A stretch of 64,000 nucleotides of DNA from Pisaster brevispinus. Its lineage: Eukaryota > Echinodermata > Asteroidea > Forcipulatida > Asteriidae. The first letter of the stretch is position 1; each line of letters begins with the position of its first letter. The stretch spans positions 9,151,827-9,215,826 of the forward strand of contig JAMKCF010000013.1 in the NCBI GenBank assembly GCA_023634235.1, read 5' to 3'. Below are positions 54,619 to 64,000 of this stretch, piece by piece. The notes beneath the pieces are model-generated. The model made no database searches and was not told the DNA's origin. It saw nothing but the letters and a program-made list of their open reading frames with translations. Position numbers and translations under genes: made by a program.

Positions 54619-57600
54619 CTGAAGAGAGGGATTTATAAATGTTTGCATTATTCTTTCCGGGATAATAGATCATCAATTTCGGAAGAAAACTGGATTTGGA
54701 GTAGTGAATCGGCGTAAATGAGGACTTTCTCAACTAAGAGAGAAAAATGTGACACCATTACTTGCCGCTAAAATTTTTAGCCTTTTGTCAACGGCTTCGT
54801 GAGACAAAGCTGTGCAGCAGCAAATCGTCTGGAAGGGGAAACCACATGTGAGCGCGCGAGTGGCAAGGCCGCGAAGTCTTTTTAACCTGATTTTACGAGT
54901 TTTTGCTATTGTTGAACTATTCACAGCATTTCAAATATTATATACTTGTAATTTGTATGTAAATAAGTAAAAAGGTGAAAAGTTTAACAATTACAAGGCA
55001 TTATGAGTTAATGTATGCAGACCCTTTTTTATAATTGGCATGGATTTTTGCGGCTCCGGAAGGGAAGCAAAATCACAAATTGTTTTGATTCTACTGAAGA
55101 AAAACATCAGAAATTCCTCGCATGTTGAAATGGGCACCTGTGGCTTAACGAAAGGCTACTAAAACGTCGGCTTAACGTAGACTAGTATAGGTCTCCAAAC
55201 AAATAAATACAAAATAAATAAACCAAACTATGAATAAATAGAGGGCAACAAATATAAAGTAATACAAAATTCAAAAAATGAAACAACAGAATAACACAAA
55301 CAGTGACAAAGAAAAATAAATTAATCAATAAACAATCTTCTTATAAATTCTTGCGATTCCAAGCACAAAATGAAGACACAAGACAAGGGAAGGAGGGGGT
55401 TGTTTAAACCACACCCGATATCGAGCACCATATGAAAATAGTCGTAATCCACTCACACTTTCTGTGCACATAAATGATAGAATTTCCACCAGTTTACGGA
55501 AGGATGGCCGCTCTTGGGGGTTCACATGCCAGCACCGCTGCATTTGTTCGTATCTTCAACGAGAAAGTAACATTCATGGGTAAGGACTTTCATGCACAAG
55601 GTCTAATAAAATTATCCAAACTTCAAGCTGAACTAAAGGCAAGTATACCTTCGGTTTTTGGAACTGTTCGATTGTCCTAATCCTATATAAACGTAGATAA
55701 TAAAACTAACCTGTGAAAATTGCATTTCAAAGGTGTGTGCGTTTTTGAGACATTGTCCGTAATTGGAATACACAATCTGAGAAGCGTTTCATCAAAAAAA
55801 ATTTCTCCATGCAGAAACGTTTTTCAGAATGAAATGTTTTTGAATCACTCTCTTAAACCACACTCATTTGAAGGGAAGTGTTTCTCAAAATTTTATACAT
55901 TATCAACAGCTGCAGTGCTACGTATTATAAGTAAGATTTCTGGTCATTAACTTTTGGAGAAATTCCCAAACGTACCTTCCCTTTAATTGGTAATAGTTTT
56001 GTTTCCAAATTAACCTTCCAATGGATTCAGAGGATTCTACTATCATAGCTTGATTCATTTTGACTAATACATATATATTTTTTAACAATGCAACCGAAGA
56101 ATGATTCCCCTTATCTCGATTAAGATGCTTCTCTTACATTTCTGGTGAGCAGTAGCTAGGTTTAGGCAAGCGGTATCCTGACTTCAACTTCGATGCTAAC
56201 ATATTAGTTGGGATAGCCGAGTACGGTGTTGCACCTTATATGGAACAAAAAAAAATAATAAAAAAATGTCAAGGAGATGAACCTTTGTCTTTAGCTTCAA
56301 ATAACAGGAAAATAAACTTTTAGGCCTATTGTTGCGGTTGAGGTGTTTGAAGCTACAACAACAGCTAAACTGAATAGTCTGTTACTAAAATGCTCTACCT
56401 TGTCATGTTGTTGTTGTGATTGGTTGGATTCATCGAATTCTTACGTCTTGCTAAAGTCCAACAGATTTTACAGCCAAAGCGGCTGGCAAGCCTGGCATTA
56501 CTTACGCAGCTTGTTCTCCACACGTTTGCACTCCCAGTGAGGCATAACAGATTCTGGGTCAGGATGACTCGATATGGTCAAAAAGATCTGCATTCCTGGA
56601 CAGTTTGCACGACTCAGTGGCGTAACCAGTGGGCGAGGGGGGGGGGTTGCTCAAAAACCCTACTCTTGCCCCCTCCCCAGGGGATCGAGAGAATGCACAA
56701 ATGATTGGTTAGATACATGAAATAGCCCCATAATATTTGCCCCCCCTCCCCAATTGCCTCCCCCCTTGAAGAATGTCTAGTAACGCCACTGGTGTGACCC
56801 TATAGAGGATTTTTGACCATGAAAATTGATATGGCCGGAGAACCGACTTTGGACCAATGTTCGGTTTTGACCCGCAACTATTACACGTAATTAGGCCGAC
56901 ACTGAATTGATCAGAGAAAGTGCAAGGTACTGAAAAAAACTTGTCAAGAATTCAAGCAACGATTACAAAGTGAATGTTACATCAAAAAAAAAAGCAAACA
57001 CACACACCTATAAGACAAAATGAATGAACTAATTAATTTTTCTTTTTCTTTTTCTTGACTATTTCGTGTACCCGTAAGTTGCATGGTGCACGACCGCTGG
57101 TAACGCGGCCTTGGCAAAACGTGTTTTGTGCTCGACAAAATGTATGTGATGGTGCATCATGTAGACTTTACAACAAACAGACATCAAACTATAATTAGCA
57201 GAAACTACAGGCTTGGTAAGTAAGTTTCGCTGGGTCAAACATTTTAGTTTTAGCATTTGTCGTTTTCACTATGAAGTACACTATAAAAACTCCCGGGTCA
57301 GAATTGGTCCGGGTTGTCAGGGGGCTTGACTCACTTCCGGGTCAGGCTGACCAAGAGAGTTGTTCAAAACTGGATTTAAACTTGGATTCTGACTCACTTT
57401 GACCTTTTTCTTGGTCATTTTTTTCTAGGATTACGGGTCAACACTTCAAAAACGGGGGTGCTAAAATTGACACCAAGTGTGTTGTTATACATACCTAGAA
57501 AATCGAAATAACACCATAGAGTGTTAAAATAACACCGATATAATTGTGTTGGCAGAAATTAGTGTTATTTTGACACTCTAGTGTAAATTTTGATCCTTTT

Positions 57601-60600
57601 TTCGATATCTAAATGTGACATGGTGTCAATTTTACCCCCCCCGTTTTTGCAGTTAACTGACCCAGAAATGGGTTAGAGCCCACACTACCCGGATCCGTTT
57701 TAAGAGAGTAGGTTTAGAAGCTTACCGAGAGTTACAATTTCCCACAGAAGAACCCCAAAGGACCACCTAAAGCAAAATAATGAGAAGAAAAACAGTATGA
57801 ATAAAAACACGTGTTACATAAAACAAAAAGTGCAGCTTTTAACATCACACAGACCAAGTAGTTTCCGAGTCCACACCTCCCTGAAGAAATTCGCCCTCTG
57901 ACCACTGCAACTAAATCCCGACTAAAAGACGATCCTTTTTTAAGAAATAAAAATCAGATCTATAACATAGATATATACTCATTGGAGTATACAGGGAACC
58001 CGTCAGTAATGACACCAGAGTAATCCAGTTCCAGGCACTAGTTGTCCAATATCCATTAATATCTAACTCCCTTGAATGTTCCGCTATATATGATATATAT
58101 GATATATGTTGCACAAAATCCAACACCCAATGATAACTTCACACCCTAAACCTTTTAGCTCTGGTTACTTTCTAAAAAAACCTCCTGCACAACACTTGAC
58201 CCGGATCTGGGAACCGTTGGGCCTACCCCTTTTCTGGGCCAGTATGACCAGGAGTCTGTGTCAACATGACCCATACAATTCGGTCAAATTGACACAGGAT
58301 CCAAGTTAAATCCCATTCTTTAGCAACTTTCTGGGTCAACTTGACCCAAGGCCAGGACCAGTGCCTGGTCCCATATGTAAAGCACATTCTGTGCAGTTCC
58401 AATCCAATAGAGTCAGTCAAAACATGCTGTTTGATGAAGAAAAAAAAGTGGGGGATAGATAGGGTAAGGAAAACTAATAATGTACTTACAAGTCAGTCTT
58501 TGACGAGTGCCTTCCAGTGTTTAGTGCCTCCAGTGGCTTCCAGCGAAATGACACTCTTTTCTGAAACTATTTCAGTAGAACAATTTGTTTGTTACATTTT
58601 TTCAAAGATTAATGGGAGTACGCATCCATAGTCTGGTATTAAACAAACGACCCTGATTGCGTAATGTTTATCCGAAAGTCTACTTGCTACGAAGAATGGC
58701 TATGGTTGTTAAATCCTGCAAATTTTAACTAAAATGCTCCTGTTGATCAGAAATCATTAACAGTAGGCCCTCTTTCTCGAAAAAACAAACCCCAAACAAT
58801 TAAAGTGACGAATTTCCAAAGATCGCATGCAGGCGACTTTTGGAAACTTCCGTGGTGCCCCTGTTGCGGTTGGTACCCGCTGTCACCTCGCTGAACGTTG
58901 ATGGATTCGACGTTCTTGATGAAAATACATTGACAGTTTGTCGCTGTTTTCTCAGCAAGTAGGCTCTCTGTTTGACTGAATTGTTGCTGTTGTTTTTTTC
59001 TTCAAATATTGGCCTAATAAATCAGCATAGTGTTTATAAAGCACAAACGATGACGCTATCTTTGAGAACAGAAGAACAACATGAACAATTCATATATGAA
59101 GCCACAGCCCGATGCATTAATTTTGTCGACGATCTGCATGTTTTGAGGGGTTGCTTCGCACGCAAAATGCGGGTTTGTCGTCTGGATTCTTTGCTAGTTT
59201 GAAAGGTATGTCTTCCTGAACATGAGCAGCGCTTTGAAACTAACCAGTTACCATGTATGAATAGAAAAACAAAACACAGACGTCGCTTTACTTATTTTAC
59301 TTATTTACGTATTTTTGTACTGATCACTTTCAGCAGAGATTAATGTCAGAAAGTGTGAATAAATGAAAACAAGCAAAACTCTAGACTTGAATTTCAGTTT
59401 TGGTATTTCTGCACAATAGCTACACACTGCAAAAACTGGGGTGCTAAAATTTACACCATGGGTGTTGTCCCATATAGATACCGGAGAGAGTATACAAATA
59501 TTGACTGCTTTTACTCGTGCTATGGTTAAAACTAAGACTCCCTCGGTGATCCCCGGAGCGTTCAATTTTCCCTCGGCTGCGCCTCGGGAAAATAGAACGC
59601 TCCGGGGATCACCGAGGGAGTCGGAGTTTTAACCATAGCACGAGTAAAAGCAGTCAATATTTGTTTTATAACACCCCAACAGACTATTTATCATGCTCGT
59701 ACACGTAACGTTCGTACGCGCATTTCAGATACACAGATGCACAACTGATTGGGTTCGAGGTGGGTAAAAAAGACGTCTGGGTACAGCGCGCGCCATGTAA
59801 TAGTCGACTATTACATGGCAAACGACTATCACACGGCCGCCGGGTTTCTAGTAAAACTAAGCAATATCATGAATTTTTGTAAGGGGTGTTATAATAAAAA
59901 ATATCACCATATGGTGTTAAATAAAATTAGTTTCTGCAAAAACATTATTACATTGGTGTTTTAACTCGATAAGATGTTGATTTAGATTTTCTCTTCAGTA
60001 GCTATTTGTGACAATACCCATCGTGTCAACTTTAACACCCCAAAGTTTGCTGTGCGGAAAATGAAAAGGCAGACGAAAGGGCCCGAGCAGACGAACAAAT
60101 GAGCAGACGCAAATGGATCAGCAGACGTAAAATCCCGACGAAATATTTAACCGAGCTAATCTTACGCGAATTTTTTGCTTCAATTTCCATTTAAACTATT
60201 TGCTTCGCAGGTGCCATTGCTTGACGCAATAAGCCAGTCTAGTAAAATGCTTATATTGCATTACTGTTGCCGACGCCACAACGTTACAGAGAAGGAGAGG
60301 ATTTACCGTTGTTGTCTCCAAATAGGTGTTCTCAACACGTGACAAACCAAAGTCAGAAATTTTGGCAACCAGGTCTGCGTCGAGAAGAATATTCCTTGCC
60401 GCTAAATCTTGATGAACAATCTGTGGAATGATATCAAGTATTGTTAAACCATGATATTGCCAATCTTTTCAGAGCTTTCTGTAGTGTTTTGTAAATATAA
60501 TCTTAATGTAACATTTTTCAAGTATCTATAAGCCACAAGGGAAACCGATTGGGAAAAGTTTAAATAATTTTGGGTTAAACATAGACAAGTTTACTAGAGC

Positions 60601-63143
60601 GGAATTTTAAACCGACGACCTTCTTATTAACGTGCCGTTGTGGCAGGAGAATCTGTCCTCCGGAGATACCCCCCCCCCCCCCATACGGCAAACTGTGTAT
60701 ATGACTTCTTCTGATAGCGCCCTCTTTTGAATCATCCTCCTTCAGGCCATGTTAATTTCCCATATGGGGGACAGAATCGCCGGGGGAAAGATTTCCCTAT
60801 GACACCGGCGCTATACCAACTGAGCTATCTATAAGCTTTACATTAGCAGTCTCCCTATTTTGTCAATATCTTTGTTCGGGGTGCCAGCCAGAACCCATCC
60901 AACCTGTAACTGCCGTATATACAGGGATCACACCTAAGTTTAAAATACAGCCTGGTTCGTAAAAACAACGCCAATTCTGACCAGGTTTTTGGAGTCTGGA
61001 GAGTTAACAGTTTTATAATCACCTTATTCGTAGCAAGATGCTGCATTCCTCTGGCCACATCGAGAGCAAATTTAAGCAGCGTTTCAGAAAACGGTAAAGT
61101 TCCTGTGACTGTTGAGCGCGATTTTCTCAGGTGAGATCGGAGGTTACCGTATGGCATGAACTCCAAAGCTACGCACAATTCATCTGTTTAGAGATTGGGA
61201 AGAATACAAACATGTTTTCAAGTACTACAATCCACCTCGCAAGTCACTGTAATTCACTTAACAAGGGTGTTTCTTTGTTTTGCTGTCGTGTCGAGACTAA
61301 GCAGATAAAACAATGTACTCAAGCTCCGGTGTTTCTGATCAGCAGAGTGTGGGTTCGAGTCCCGACCGTGACACTTGTGTCCTTGGGCAAGACACTTTAC
61401 CATAATTGCTTTTTCTCTTTGAATGTTACATTATTAAGTGTACTAGGATTGGTACTGCACATAAAAGAACCCAGAACACTTATCGTGGAAAATAGGGGTT
61501 AACCACGGTATTTCTGGTTCACATATCATGCAACCTTGTTTACAGGTTTCCCTCAGCCTTGCGAGCTGCATTGATTAAGTTCACATATTTATGAGGCATC
61601 CTTGGCTTCATTACAGGCTGTGTTTGGCAGATACTGAATGTGGAATACCTGTAGATACACTACAAAATAAATTAAAGGTTGAATTAAAAGTGTTGATGAC
61701 AATCAAGCGACTGGGTACTCTTTTAGATTCCTTGTGTACCTGGCTGGTTCCACCAACGTTTAACTGGATGTGATTACACTGGTTGTGATCTTTCTGTGAC
61801 ACTAAAACAGACCAAGTAAGGGCTTAGGAAAAAATGTGTTTTTACACATTCATAACTCGAAGGACCCTGTGTAGAATATTCCGCAACCGTATAATTGAAA
61901 AAAGTGCGTCCGTGACATTCTGACCCCAAACCTTTTTGGCCTGCTCAGATTTTTTTTATCAGCACACTGAGGTGTCGGCATAATGTTTTATCAAAATTGA
62001 TCCGTGCATTTTTTTGACACGGGTTAATATTGACTCTTCAAAATTGACCGGGTTTTTCTCGCATTGATCGTCACTCACCATCATGTAAGCAGACTCCCAG
62101 GATGTTGACCAAGTTGGGATGATTGCCAATCCGAGTTGTGGACTCAAATGCCGTCATGAATTTACCTCTCTCTTCTGCTGACGCACTTGCTGTAGTAAAA
62201 CCAAACCATGATCAATGAAAGCAAACAATATGTTGTACTCGGAACACGTAACCTAAACCAACAACTTGTGGCTGCATGCGGAATTATTTGAAAGACTATT
62301 GGTGGCGCACTGTGTTTTGAACCAAATTGGCACCTACGTTGCTACAACACTCTTATCCTGATGATGTTCACATGAGCAGGCAGACTTCTTAATCACTCTA
62401 CGAGCTTCATTCAAGCAGTTAAAAATAATTACGCCCTTTAAATCCCTTTACATGTTTTAAAACATAGAGCAAGGACAGAGATTCCCTTGATCTATGCTTC
62501 GGGTCATAGATTGGTGTTTGTCTGGGTAATGGTGATTTATAGGCAAAAGTCTAAATAAAGATGCAATAAAAGACACGTGGAAGGTTTGCTGAGAAAACAG
62601 CAAAATCTCCTCACTCACACGTCGAATCCACGTTTATCCAGGTGACAGCAGGTACCAACTGCATCTCTGGCTGAAGCATTTGCAAAAGGACACCAACCTT
62701 CAGAAATCTTAGAAACGACTAATGCATGAATCGTTTATCAGATTCTAATGTCTTTGGGTGAAAAATTATCCAAATATTTTAAAGGGAATCTTTCTCAAAA
62801 TAGTTTATACCATCCCCAGCTGCAGTGCTTCTCACAAAGTAAGAAGGTTTTACTCGGAAAGCTTAGTAAAGTTTGCTCGTTGTTTACCTTTGAGTGTGCT
62901 GATAGTAGCTTCATAAACTGTCCCATTTTTTGTCACAGATCCATCAGTCACTTCCCCAAAGTGTCCCATTGAAAGGATATTGGTACCAAAGCGCATACTT
63001 TCCCTGTTAATGTGATGGCACGTAGCCCAAGAGGGTATGCCGTTGACAAAATTTTCATATTGGGTGCGGTCGTCCTCGTGGGCAAGGATCGGTGAAGGGA
63101 CGAACTGAGATGGTTGACGCATCCCCGTGTTAGCAACCGTAGT
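54544..63143 (-). CDS. Receptor tyrosine kinase, cytoplasmic part; probable pseudokinase (5' end off window)
   Basis: Nine exons on the minus strand, all with GT-AG sites and matching phases: 63143-62888, 62189-62079, 61183-61023, 60420-60307, 58560-58490, 57766-57726, 56234-56138, 55553-55457, 54618-54544. They give 340 residues. Order: juxtamembrane segment, P-loop (LSMGHFGEV), beta3, alphaC, hinge ([13 protein letters not shown]), catalytic loop ([10 protein letters not shown]), [54 protein letters not shown], and a 24-residue tail ending [14 protein letters not shown] and the [12 protein letters not shown] block mark a receptor-type tyrosine kinase. Key residues differ: first P-loop Gly is Ser, beta3 Lys is Ser, alphaC Glu is Ala, HRD is HQD, and APE is PLE. 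DFG and the catalytic-loop Asp and Asn remain. The subfamily is not assignable without the ectodomain, which lies beyond 64000. Confidence 0.92.
55457..55553 (-). CDS. Receptor kinase exon: [13 protein letters not shown]
   Basis: Encodes [20 protein letters not shown] and [12 protein letters not shown]. The acceptor is CTCGTTGAAG. The donor GTGAGT follows GAAAGT in phase 0. Reading past it gives only an unrelated hydrophobic tail. Confidence 0.9.
55720..55985. mobile_element. Dispersed element related to 23750-24060
   Basis: TTCAAAGGTGTGTGCGTTTT, TCTGAGAAGCGTTTCATC, TTTGAAGGGAAGTGTTTCTC, AAAATTTTATACATTATCAA and CAGCTGCAGTGCT parallel 62565-62845. It lies in a kinase intron. Confidence 0.5.
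56138..56234 (-). CDS. Receptor kinase exon: [13 protein letters not shown]
   Basis: Encodes [20 protein letters not shown] and [11 protein letters not shown], the segment G.PY......L..GYR...P..C...(L/I)Y of RTKs. Acceptor CCATATAAG, donor GAAAT|GTAAGA. Confidence 0.9.
56615..56791. mobile_element. MITE with CAGTGGCGTAAC ends
   Basis: CAGTGGCGTAACCAGTGGGC at the left and TAGTAACGCCACTG at the right, with G-rich and C-rich tracts facing each other inside. The CAGTGGCGTA terminus is common in invertebrate MITEs. Kinase intron. Confidence 0.8.
57278..57710. mobile_element. Gggtca-family element interrupted by a second element
   Basis: Starts ACACTATAAAAACTCCCGGG and ends CCCGGATCCGTTTTAAGAGA. 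The interior shares GGGGCTTGACTCACTTCCGG with 50500-50725. Positions 57442-57652 are an insertion (next entry). Confidence 0.7.
57442..57652. mobile_element. Nested element with CAAAAACGGGGGTGCTAAAATT ends
   Basis: Left AAAAACGGGGGTGCTAAAAT then TGACACCA; right TGGTGTCAATTTTACCCCCC then CCGTTTTTGCAG. Internal inverted words ATAACACCATAGAGTGTTAA and GTGTTATTTTGACACTCTAG. It is the same family as the ends of 59424-60054. Confidence 0.8.
57726..57766 (-). CDS. Receptor kinase exon: [13 protein letters not shown] (41 nt)
   Basis: A 13-codon exon bounded by TTTGCTTTAG and CTCTCG|GTAAGC. It encodes the highly conserved alphaF motif. A transposable element ends 15 bp beyond the donor boundary. Confidence 0.92.
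58195..58365. mobile_element. Gggtca-family element, partial
   Basis: TTGACCCGGATCTGGGAACC, TTTTCTGGGCCAGTATGACC, AAATTGACACAGGATCCAAG and TTCTGGGTCAACTTGACCCA match 50500-50725. Confidence 0.6.
58490..58560 (-). CDS. Receptor kinase exon: RWKPLEAL
   Basis: Encodes [23 protein letters not shown], where canonical RTKs have P(V/I)(R/K)WMAPEAL. Acceptor TAGTTTCAG, donor GACTT|GTAAGT. Confidence 0.9.
58750..58965 (+). mobile_element. Dispersed element related to 23750-24060
   Basis: GGTTGGTACCCGCTGTCACC, TCGCTGAACGTTGATGGATT, CGACGTTCTTGATGAAAATA and CAGCAAGTAGGCTC match the right half of 23750-24060. Confidence 0.6.
59424..60054. mobile_element. Long element of the GGGGTGCTAAAATT family carrying a hairpin
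   Basis: Left end CACTGCAAAAACTGGGGTGC followed by TAAAATTTACACCATGGGTGT; right end CATCGTGTCAACTTTAACAC followed by CCCAAAGTTTGCTGTG. It contains the perfect-stem hairpin 59495-59663 and a 26-bp perfect palindrome at 59793-59818. Confidence 0.65.
59495..59663. mobile_element. Near-perfect hairpin with about 82-bp stem
   Basis: CAAATATTGACTGCTTTTAC at 59495 is the exact complement of GTAAAAGCAGTCAATATTTG ending 59663. The stem continues through TAGCACGAG, GTTAAAAC, CTCCCTCGGTGATCCCCGGA and CGTTC to a short loop near 59579. Confidence 0.9.
60307..60420 (-). CDS. Receptor kinase exon: catalytic loop (HQD) and DFG
   Basis: Encodes [20 protein letters not shown] and [18 protein letters not shown]. 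The CAA codon for Gln replaces the HRD Arg. One activation-loop Tyr remains. Donor ACAACG|GTAAAT. Confidence 0.95.
60655..60790. mobile_element. Inverted-repeat element with CCCCC tract
   Basis: GAATCTGTCCTCCGGAGATA and a run of 16 C at the left face CCATATGGGGGACAGAATCG and CCGGGGG at the right. GACACCGGCGCTATACCAAC just after resembles a tRNA-like remnant. Confidence 0.5.
61023..61183 (-). CDS. Receptor kinase exon: hinge and alphaD/E
   Basis: Encodes [20 protein letters not shown], a short basic insert, and [19 protein letters not shown], a typical RTK alphaE. Acceptor CTCTAAACAG, donor AATAAG|GTGATT. Confidence 0.92.
61305..61520 (+). mobile_element. SINE family B, best copy
   Basis: TCCGGTGTTTCTGATCAGCA then box B GGTTCGAGTCC (61352-61362), CACTTGTGTCCTTGGGCAAG, ACACTTTACCATAATTGC and GGTTAACCACGGTATTTCTG. 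Kinase intron. The open frame through it is fortuitous. Confidence 0.72.
62079..62189 (-). CDS. Receptor kinase exon: alphaC helix and HPN..NLLG
   Basis: Encodes [20 protein letters not shown] and NILGVCLHD. Ala99 aligns with the alphaC Glu, 17 residues after Ser82 and 10 before the His of HPN. Donor ATGATG|GTGAGT. Confidence 0.9.
62565..62845 (-). mobile_element. Dispersed element related to 23750-24060, inverted
   Basis: TTTGCTGAGAAAACAGCAAA, GTCGAATCCACGTTTATCCA, GGTGACAGCAGGTACCAACT, AAATCTTAGAAACGACTAAT and ATAGTTTATACCATCCCCAG. It matches 41075-41345. Confidence 0.65.
62888..63143 (-). CDS. Receptor kinase exon: juxtamembrane, P-loop, beta3
   Basis: Acceptor CTCACTAAACAG, donor CAAAG|GTAAAC. 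Encodes [20 protein letters not shown] (the usual WE..R..L.FG.. lead-in), LSMGHFGEV and YEATISTLK. In canonical kinases the last would read VAVK.LK; Ser stands at the Lys position. Confidence 0.9.
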
Positions 63144-63201
63144 CTGTTTAGTGAGAAATAAACGGGCAACATGAACATGTAACATCCATAAGTTATACGT
63201 T

Positions 63202-63228
63202 TATTGATTGACTGACTGATTGACTGAC

Positions 63229-63312
<84 letters not shown>
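63202..63312. repeat. (GATT)n microsatellite
   Basis: About 27 units of ATTG/GATT with GACT variants at the left end. Confidence 0.98.
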
Positions 63313-63850
63313 ATTAATATTTCAGACAAGTATAAAAACTATCGTCAAAAGATGTGTGCATTCAACCCCCAGCTGACAACAGTAAAAATACAATTGAAAT
63401 TTAACTGTATATAAATGTATACACAATGTAGACGTGCACACAAAAGATTTAAAAACAGTGCATTGGAAAGTAACTTATTGCAATAAACAATTTCAAAATC
63501 TATAAGATGCAAAACAGCCTTATAATTCCCTTAAAAACAGACCAAAAGAAGCATAAATAAAACAGCTCCAAACCAGACAAAGAGGAAAAACCTTCCCCAG
63601 CTTCATAGAAAAGGACAAAGACTCTTTAAAATGTGATACCCACACTAAGTTCCGAGAACATAAAAGTGATCACCTAAAATTTATTAGGCAAATGTTCCAG
63701 GTTTTAAGTGATGTATAAATAATTCTGTGTGGCGAGAATTAACCTGAGACTATTTAACTGAATCGTTCATAACAGGAGATTGAGTGAACATACAAAATTT
63801 GACAATGAAGCAAGTATATTTAAAATGATAAGCAATGACACCGAGTAATG

Positions 63851-64000
63851 ACCTTCACGGCACTCGGTGAAGATCTTCGGGACATCGGGTGAAGATGTTC
63901 GGAACATCGGGTGAAGATGTTCGGGACATCGGGTGAAGATCTTCACGACACCGGGTGAAGATCTTCACGACACCGGGTAAAGATCTTCGTAGCAACCGGG
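63851..64000. repeat. 22-bp satellite running off the right edge
   Basis: The unit GAAGATCTTCGGGACATCGG plus GT is repeated about 7 times with CACGACACC and ATGTTC variants. The core GAAGATCTTC is itself a 10-bp palindrome. Confidence 0.95.

Larger units (their letters stand above)
63144..64000. other. Kinase gene intron, no exon seen
   Basis: Upstream of the first visible kinase exon. The next (membrane-proximal) exon must lie beyond the window. It contains a tetranucleotide array and a satellite that runs off the edge. Confidence 0.5.

Noticed and set aside
55325..55456. Read-through C-terminus of the kinase (hydrophobic tail after CTES)
   Set aside because: A consensus donor GTGAGT follows CTES, and a phase-matched terminal exon with its own stop exists at 54618-54544. 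The read-through tail is unlike any RTK end.
60770..60830. tRNA remnant (GGCGCTATACCAACTGAGCTA) as a tRNA gene
   Set aside because: Only the reversed D-arm-like part is present, with no matching T arm at proper spacing. It probably belongs to a repeat.

Overview
The window looks like AT-rich nuclear DNA from a marine deuterostome, most likely an echinoderm and probably a sea star. This is an inference. It rests on intron-rich genes of animal type, consensus GT-AG splice sites, a vertebrate-like DNAJC14 orthologue, a fucosyltransferase in one coding exon, and a dense load of short inverted-repeat elements and tRNA-derived SINEs. No bacterial, viral or CRISPR features were seen.

Layout. (1) 1-4743, plus strand: the 3' end of a gene for a Ser/Pro-rich basic protein (last exon 4266-4743, possibly a 49-nt exon at 2764-2812). 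(2) 4744-17857: probable 3' UTR, then gene-free DNA rich in repeats. (3) 17858-33525, minus strand: a gene reconstructed here from 12 phase-consistent coding exons. It encodes an about 1488-residue DNAJC14-type ER J-protein: a TPR-like N-terminus, a very long disordered region in one 3.2-kb exon, a membrane segment, a J domain with HPD, a zinc-ribbon-like module and a lysine-rich tail. (4) 38993-39509, minus strand: a compact three-exon gene for an unrecognised 98-residue basic protein. (5) 39925-42797: two large inverted-repeat elements. (6) 43844-44653, minus strand: an intronless ORF of 269 residues with a C-terminal membrane anchor and a possible LRAT-like (permuted papain-type) core. (7) 48385-49659, plus strand: a GT10 alpha-1,3-fucosyltransferase of 424 residues. 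(8) 54544-63143, minus strand: nine exons encoding the cytoplasmic part of a receptor tyrosine kinase whose kinase domain has lost several catalytic residues (beta3 Lys, alphaC Glu, HRD Arg, first Gly of the P-loop). The ectodomain and membrane exons lie beyond the right edge.

The genes share no obvious pathway; this is ordinary gene order in a metazoan genome. They do share a landscape of non-autonomous elements. At least ten small inverted-repeat families and two SINE families recur in introns and intergenic DNA, some nested in each other, and one ends 15 bp from a splice donor of the kinase gene. The most interesting coding results are the predicted receptor pseudokinase, the enlarged TPR-bearing DNAJC14, the 98-residue orphan gene and the membrane-anchored LRAT-like candidate. 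All exon models were built by eye from splice signals and reading phase. Element boundaries are approximate, and no database search was possible.
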